A DNA stretch of 11,071 bases from Candidatus Delongbacteria bacterium (GTDB lineage Bacteria; UBA4055). Position 1 is the stretch's first letter. The number at the start of each line of letters is the position of its first letter. The stretch is taken from assembly GCA_003477045.1 (NCBI GenBank), contig DMTS01000212.1:1-11071 (forward strand), given 5' to 3'. Made by a program: the position numbers and the translations under genes. The notes beneath the pieces were generated by a model that was not told the DNA's origin, did not search any database, and was given only the letters and a program-made list of their open reading frames with translations. Of the stretch, positions 7,582 through 11,071 are shown in pieces.

Positions 7582-8049
7582 GGATTTTTCTTTTAGCTTC
7601 TTCAGGAAATCTGAGTCTGCAAGGTCCTGTGGTCTTGCAGAAGTATCTTTAGCAGTGATTAAATCATCTATAGATAAAAAATTGAGCTTAACACCATCTA
7701 TTTCATATACATTTTTTTTTGCATAAGCTTCATCAAAATTCAAACCATCTACGGACACAAGCAGATCAATCCTGTTTGGTTCATATCCGAGCTGAACTAT
7801 ATTTTCTGTGTTAAAGAAATCTTCTGCTTTAAGCCCGAGACTTCCAAATCCGAATCCGTTCAAAGCTGAAAGTAATTTATGGATGTTAGCTTCCCCGATC
7901 ATAATCCAAATGTCAATATCTTTTGTATATCTCGGATAGCCATGAAAGTTTACAGCGAAACCGCCGATTATAAGATATTTAACTCCATTCTTTTCTAATA
8001 ATTCTGCAAACTCTCTGAAATCTTTGCTGATCAGGATAGTATTTTTCAT
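7570..8049 (-). CDS. AbiEii/DUF6036-like nucleotidyltransferase
   Basis: This is a 159-residue nucleotidyltransferase-fold protein. Motifs in order are LIIGGFAVNFHGYPRYTKDIDIWI (Gly29-Gly30, His36, Arg40, Thr42, Asp44 and Asp46 of the DXD pair), then RIDLL with Asp95 as likely third acidic ligand, and the closing SIDDLITAKDTSARPQDLADS segment. Such proteins resemble the AbiEii toxin family, several members of which transfer nucleotides to tRNA or protein. The substrate here is not visible. GGGAAGAA just upstream of ATG 8047-8049 is a good Shine-Dalgarno, and ISKDFREFAELLEKNGVKYLIIGG matches the usual N terminus. The first 71 nt overlap the 3' end of the small upstream gene in another frame, so the two are one operon. 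The gene appears intact. Whether it forms a toxin-antitoxin pair with its partner is inference. Confidence 0.88.
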   Translation of the reverse strand: MKNTILISKDFREFAELLEKNGVKYLIIGGFAVNFHGYPRYTKDIDIWIMIGEANIHKLLSALNGFGFGSLGLKAEDFFNTENIVQLGYEPNRIDLLVSVDGLNFDEAYAKKNVYEIDGVKLNFLSIDDLITAKDTSARPQDLADSDFLKKLKEKSKKK

Positions 8050-8167
8050 TTATTTCTTCCCGCAATTTATTAAGTTCAGCCAACCTTTCAGCATAACTGA
8101 GCGACAGCCAATAGATTATATTGCTTTCATCCTGTCCTTTTTTTACAATTCTTACAGTCTTTTCCAT
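7979..8167 (-). CDS. Small partner protein of the nucleotidyltransferase (62 residues)
   Basis: This short protein begins MEKTVRI, continues with YWLSLSYAERLAELNKLREE and ends in RFQRVCRIIRKEWS. I recognise this pattern, an aromatic pair before S-L-S/T-x-x-E-R-L and a terminal R-V-C-R-I/V segment, from small proteins encoded directly before DUF6036/AbiEii-like nucleotidyltransferases. It is mostly helical and charged, with no signal peptide or membrane segment. It could be the antitoxin or an accessory subunit; no experiment I know of settles this. It overlaps the downstream gene by 71 nt in a different frame, and both frames look conserved across the overlap. No Shine-Dalgarno is seen before its ATG, in line with the promoter placement just upstream, which predicts a leaderless message. 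Confidence 0.8.
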   Translation of the reverse strand: MEKTVRIVKKGQDESNIIYWLSLSYAERLAELNKLREEINEKYYPDQQRFQRVCRIIRKEWS

Positions 8168-8173
8168 GTTTGA

Positions 8174-8202
8174 AATATAACTAAATAACTTTGGTTTTTC
8201 AA
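8174..8202 (-). promoter_or_regulatory. Promoter of the nucleotidyltransferase pair, probably leaderless
   Basis: On the minus strand TTGAAA (8197-8202) and TATATT (8174-8179) stand exactly 17 nt apart, each with five of six consensus bases. Seven bases past the -10 element is 8167, the A of the ATG. The promoter starts just after the T tract of the nrdJ terminator. Confidence 0.5.
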
Positions 8203-8204
8203 TA

Positions 8205-8235
8205 TAAAAAAAGGCAGTTCATACTTAAACTGCCT
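8205..8235 (-). terminator. Intrinsic terminator of nrdJ
   Basis: On the minus strand AGGCAGTT (8228-8235) pairs with AACTGCCT (8212-8219) around an 8-nt loop, and a T-rich stretch follows (8211 down to 8205). It lies 23 nt after the nrdJ stop and separates nrdJ from the nucleotidyltransferase pair. Confidence 0.9.
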
Positions 8236-8257
8236 CTGATCTTTATTGCTTAAATTT

Positions 8258-10555
8258 TTAGCTGCATTTTGAATAACCGCAGGTCGGACAGGTCATACAG
8301 CCTTCCTGCATTGACATATTGCCGTTGCATTTTGGGCAAATTACTCCCCTCTTAGCAGTAGTATTCTTCGTCTCGTCTTTTTTAACTTCAGCCTTGCCTT
8401 CGCTTTTATTATGATCCAGATAATATTTTTTCAGCACTTTTCCGATCGCATCAGGCGTGGAAAGTATCTGCTCGCCGTTATGCCATACCGGAGTAGGGCT
8501 TCCTATGCCTATCAGCTGCTTGATTATCACATTCAGATCGATGTCGGATCTTAATGCCAGCGACACCATCCTGCTTATAGCCTCGCTCTGCGCTGCCGCG
8601 TTACCGCCCGCTTTTCCGATAGATGCGAAAAGCTCGAAAGGCCTGCCGTCAAGCGTGTTCACCGTAACATACATAATGCCTTCGCCGGTATTGACCTTAT
8701 AGGTCTTCCCTTCCATGATGTCCGGCCTTACCTTAGGCTTATGCGTATCTTCCTGCTCAGCCGCTTTTCTGTCCTCGTTGGTCTTCGTGCCTGTGTTCAT
8801 AACCTGATACGGACGGCAGCCGTCTCTGTAAACGGTAATTCCTTTGCAGGCTGAATCGAACGCCTGGATATATGCGTTTTTAATATCTTCTTCGGTAGCT
8901 GTATTATCAAAATTAATAGTTTTTGAGATCGAGCTGTCAACATACTCCTGGAAAGCCGACTGCATAGCCACATGGTAATACGGATGGATCTCCTGCGCGG
9001 TCACGAACACCTTTCTGATGTCTTCAGGTATCTCGGTTATATCTGAAAGTTTGCCTGACTGTGAAATTTTTTCCATAAGTTCTTCTGAGTAAATACCTCT
9101 TGCTTTGAGGGTTTCTTCTAGGATAGGATTAACATAAAGAAGTTTTTTGTCGTCCATTACCTGTTTGACATAAACAAGCGCGAAATTCGGTTCGATACCG
9201 CCAGAAGCTTCAGCGAGCATTCCGATAGTGCCTGTCGGAGCTACGGTTGTGACATTTGAATTTCTCATCGGGAAAGTATAGACCGACTTATCGATGTTCG
9301 GGAATGATCCTCTTTCTTCCGCGAGCTTTTTTGATGCTTCGATCGCGTTCGAGTGAATGTAAGCCATCAGTTTTTTTCCGAAAGTCACGCCCTCGTCGCT
9401 GTCGTAAGGGATGCCCAATTTATATAGAAGGTCTGCGAATCCCATCACTCCGAGTCCGATATTTCTGTTGGCTCTGGCCATTTCATGAAGCTTTTTAAGC
9501 GGATATTTTCCGACTTCGATCACGTTATCAAGGAAAAGAACGCTGTCAGCGATCACTTCTTTTAATCTTTCCCAGTCTAATGTATTTTCGTTTTCCATAT
9601 AAAAATTGCAGACATTAATTGAACCGAGGTTACAGCTTCCGTAAGGCAGAAGCGGCTGTTCTCCGCACGGATTCGTAGCTGCAATTTTTCCCACTCCCGG
9701 AAGAGTGTTCTTCGCATTGACCTTGTCAATAAAGATCAGTCCCGGCTCTCCGGTTGACCATGCGTGATGAACTATCGAATCCATTACCATTTTTGCGCTG
9801 GCTGCCCCGATCGGCTTATCTTTATGATAAAGAATATAATCCGTTCCGGCCTTGTAAGCCTTCATGAAATCGTCCGTTACCGCTACTGAAATATTAAAAT
9901 TCGTGAATTTAGAAGTGTCTTCTTTGCATTTTATAAAGTTCATGATCTCGGGATGATCCACTCTCATGATGCCCATGTTAGCGCCGCGTCTTACCCCGCC
10001 CTGCTTGATAGTCTCGGTAGCCGCGTTGAATACCGACATGAATGATATCGGTCCGCTTGCGGTGCCTGCTGTTGACTGAACATTCGAGCCTGAAGGTCTT
10101 AAGTTGCTGAAATCAAATCCCGTACCTCCGCCTGATTTATGGATCAAAGCAGCTTCCTTTACCGCATTGAAAATGCCTTCCATCGAATCCTCGACGGGAA
10201 GCACGAAACATGCGCTCAGGTTCGGAAGCTCCCTGCCTGCATTCATTAATGTAGGCGAGTTCGGCATAAAGTCCTTATTGGCCATCAGGGCATAAAACTT
10301 GTCCTCGATCTCCATAACTTCCTCATCCGTTATGTTCGGATTGGCCGTTCTGCTTCCGTCCGCTATCGCTTTCGCGACCCTTATAAAAAGATCGCGCGGA
10401 GCTTCTTTAGGTTTTTTTGTATCAAGATCCTTAATAAGGTATCTTTTTTCTAAGATCACCAGCGCGTTATCTGAAAATTCGATTTTCGGGAATCTGTCTT
10501 CGGGATTTTCGTATTTTTCTGCGTTTTTTGTCATTTTTTTAGTTTTTTCGGTCAT
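8258..10555 (-). CDS. nrdJ: Adenosylcobalamin-dependent class II ribonucleoside-diphosphate reductase
   Basis: NrdJ reduces ribonucleotides to deoxyribonucleotides in the cytoplasm with a thiyl radical made by coenzyme B12, with no need for oxygen. All 765 residues fit the class II family. LSACFVLP gives Cys116, NPCGEQPLLPYGSCNLGSIN gives Asn295, the radical Cys297, Glu299 and Cys308, and VAPTGTIGMLAEASGGIEPN is the phosphate-binding region. The N terminus is too short for an ATP-cone, so overall activity control by dATP at that site is not expected. The C terminus is a zinc-ribbon-like tail with Cys740, 743, 753, 756, 759 and 764; CGYSKC (759-764) may be the redox arm that re-reduces the active site. 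TGGAGAAG (10561-10568) precedes the ATG at good distance. Upstream NrdR boxes point to NrdR control. No other nrd class is present in the window, and no cobalamin riboswitch was seen in the leader. Confidence 0.98.
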   Translation of the reverse strand: MTEKTKKMTKNAEKYENPEDRFPKIEFSDNALVILEKRYLIKDLDTKKPKEAPRDLFIRVAKAIADGSRTANPNITDEEVMEIEDKFYALMANKDFMPNSPTLMNAGRELPNLSACFVLPVEDSMEGIFNAVKEAALIHKSGGGTGFDFSNLRPSGSNVQSTAGTASGPISFMSVFNAATETIKQGGVRRGANMGIMRVDHPEIMNFIKCKEDTSKFTNFNISVAVTDDFMKAYKAGTDYILYHKDKPIGAASAKMVMDSIVHHAWSTGEPGLIFIDKVNAKNTLPGVGKIAATNPCGEQPLLPYGSCNLGSINVCNFYMENENTLDWERLKEVIADSVLFLDNVIEVGKYPLKKLHEMARANRNIGLGVMGFADLLYKLGIPYDSDEGVTFGKKLMAYIHSNAIEASKKLAEERGSFPNIDKSVYTFPMRNSNVTTVAPTGTIGMLAEASGGIEPNFALVYVKQVMDDKKLLYVNPILEETLKARGIYSEELMEKISQSGKLSDITEIPEDIRKVFVTAQEIHPYYHVAMQSAFQEYVDSSISKTINFDNTATEEDIKNAYIQAFDSACKGITVYRDGCRPYQVMNTGTKTNEDRKAAEQEDTHKPKVRPDIMEGKTYKVNTGEGIMYVTVNTLDGRPFELFASIGKAGGNAAAQSEAISRMVSLALRSDIDLNVIIKQLIGIGSPTPVWHNGEQILSTPDAIGKVLKKYYLDHNKSEGKAEVKKDETKNTTAKRGVICPKCNGNMSMQEGCMTCPTCGYSKCS

Positions 10556-10617
10556 AAATTCTTCTCCAGTAGGGTTTCAATTCGGTCGTATTTATTCTGT
10601 TTTTGTGACAGTGATTC

Positions 10618-10647
10618 AATATAACTATTTTTAAAATCCCTTGTCAA
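10618..10647 (-). promoter_or_regulatory. nrdJ: nrdJ promoter
   Basis: Minus-strand TTGACA (10642-10647), a perfect -35 hexamer, is followed after 18 nt by TATATT (10618-10623), five of six to the -10 consensus. Transcription would start near 10611, giving a leader of about 55 nt with the Shine-Dalgarno at 10561-10568. Confidence 0.6.
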
Positions 10648-10664
10648 GTCATTTTTAATAAAAA

Positions 10665-10680
10665 ACACAACATATTGTGG
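10665..10680. promoter_or_regulatory. NrdR box, promoter-proximal
   Basis: ACACAACATATTGTGG matches 14 of 16 positions of the NrdR consensus acaCwAtATaTwGtgt as I remember it and is close to a palindrome. NrdR is the zinc-finger/ATP-cone repressor of ribonucleotide reductase genes that senses the dATP/ATP balance. The box ends 18 bp upstream of the nrdJ -35 hexamer. Confidence 0.82.
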
Positions 10681-10696
10681 TTTTCTAAAATTCATA

Positions 10697-10712
10697 ACAC
10701 TATATAATGTGT
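10697..10712. promoter_or_regulatory. NrdR box, promoter-distal
   Basis: ACACTATATAATGTGT matches 15 of 16 positions of the NrdR consensus. Its centre is 32 bp from that of the other box (16-bp linker), close to three helical turns, which is the usual arrangement of paired NrdR sites and places both on the same face of the DNA. Confidence 0.85.
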
Positions 10713-10892
10713 TTTTGCTCGTTTTCTCAGTAATTATTTTCTTGCACTTTAATAATTGATTTCTCATATATTTCTAATAATTTGCAACTTAGAAAATAGA
10801 GAAAGTTTATAAACCTGTAAAGTGAGAAAAGGAAGAAAAACATGTTCTTGTAAATAATACATAAAATCCTTATCTTTAGGTCTTTCTATAAT
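10713..10892. other. AT-rich spacer between the nrdJ operator and guaA
   Basis: This rest of the 348-bp divergent gap is AT-rich and shows no gene, no hairpin with a T tract and no riboswitch core that I could recognise. The guaA promoter should be here, but no -35/-10 pair stands out; TTGCAA (10782-10787) with TATAAA (10808-10813) has a 20-nt spacer, which is too long to trust. Confidence 0.4.
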
Positions 10893-10903
10893 GGGAGGTT
10901 AAA

Positions 10904-11071
10904 TTGAAGCACGACAGGATCTTAATATTAGATTTCGGAAGCCAGTATAATCAGCTTATTGCGCGCAGAATAAGGGAAAATAATGTTTACTGCGAACTGA
11001 GACCTTTTTTTACTCCCATTGAAGAAATTAAGAAATTCAATCCAAAGGGAATAATTTTTTCCGGCGGACCA
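10904..11071 (+). CDS. guaA: GMP synthase, glutamine amidotransferase domain (3' truncated)
   Basis: GuaA converts XMP, ATP and glutamine to GMP in the last step of guanine nucleotide synthesis. The 56 visible codons are the start of its class I glutamine amidotransferase domain. RILILDFGSQYNQLIARRIRE is the canonical N-terminal motif and GIIFSGGP, at the window edge, the oxyanion-strand motif. The catalytic Cys and the ATP-pyrophosphatase domain lie beyond the end. The start is TTG at 10904-10906, supported by a strong GGGAGG Shine-Dalgarno (10893-10898) five bases upstream and by the family N terminus, which normally begins a few residues before ILILDFGSQ. It is divergent from nrdJ; both serve nucleotide supply, but the NrdR boxes are far closer to nrdJ. 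Confidence 0.97.
   Translation, partial: MKHDRILILDFGSQYNQLIARRIRENNVYCELRPFFTPIEEIKKFNPKGIIFSGGP

Noticed and set aside
10299..10634. Plus-strand open frame with a hydrophobic C-terminal half antisense to the nrdJ start
   Set aside because: It is complementary to Lys-rich nrdJ codons (AAA/AAG read as TTT/CTT), which makes a false membrane-like stretch.
10556..10767. A minus-strand open frame of about 70 codons running through the nrdJ leader
   Set aside because: It covers the promoter and both NrdR boxes, has no family resemblance, and overlaps the nrdJ start; it is open because the region is AT-rich by chance.
10887..10892. Perfect TATAAT just before the guaA Shine-Dalgarno
   Set aside because: Transcription from it would start at or after the Shine-Dalgarno, and no -35 lies at the right distance; more likely chance in AT-rich DNA.
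10556..10903. Cobalamin riboswitch for nrdJ or purine riboswitch for guaA
   Set aside because: No conserved B12-box-like or purine-aptamer core and no suitable GC-rich stems were seen in the gap on either strand.

Overview
The window looks like a chromosomal segment of a bacterium in the Fibrobacterota-Chlorobiota-Bacteroidota (FCB) superphylum. I favour Ignavibacteriota or one of the related candidate phyla (Delongbacteria, Cloacimonadota, Marinimicrobia type), but rank below superphylum is inferred. The clues are two very large exported proteins ending in a type IX secretion (T9SS) type A-like sorting domain that finishes in GKFVIIK, a double-glycine peptide leader of the kind common in Bacteroidota, AT-rich DNA, and TTG/GTG starts next to recognisable Shine-Dalgarno sites.

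Positions 1-302 hold the 3' end of a cysteine-rich ribosomally made, modified peptide (RiPP) precursor, probably a lanthipeptide, a hairpin just after its stop, and a short leader before the first large gene. Positions 303-7549 hold two tandem paralogues of about 1,080 residues. They share an N-terminal domain, a proline hinge, a fibronectin-III-like segment and a C-terminal sorting domain. Between them sits an MNT nucleotidyltransferase / HEPN pair (3622-4294), a toxin-antitoxin module of the MntA-HepT type. A strong intrinsic terminator ends the second paralogue.

Positions 7570-8167 carry, on the minus strand, a second nucleotidyltransferase module. It is an AbiEii/DUF6036-like enzyme preceded by a 62-residue partner whose frame overlaps it by 71 nt. 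A minus-strand promoter lies directly before the partner, so close to its ATG that the message may be leaderless.

Positions 8205-10555 are nrdJ, the adenosylcobalamin-dependent class II ribonucleotide reductase, with its own intrinsic terminator. The 348-bp gap before the divergent gene holds a sigma70-type promoter for nrdJ. Two near-consensus NrdR boxes lie 32 bp apart centre to centre, so nrdJ is very likely under NrdR control. The window ends in the first 56 codons of guaA (GMP synthase).

Read as a whole, housekeeping nucleotide-metabolism genes (nrdJ, guaA) sit on the right. An accessory region on the left combines a peptide natural product, a duplicated cell-surface protein and two nucleotidyltransferase-based stress or defence modules. 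The best leads are the RiPP precursor cut by the window edge, the mosaic of identical DNA blocks in the C-terminal halves of the paralogues, the NrdR operator pair and the dual-frame overlap.
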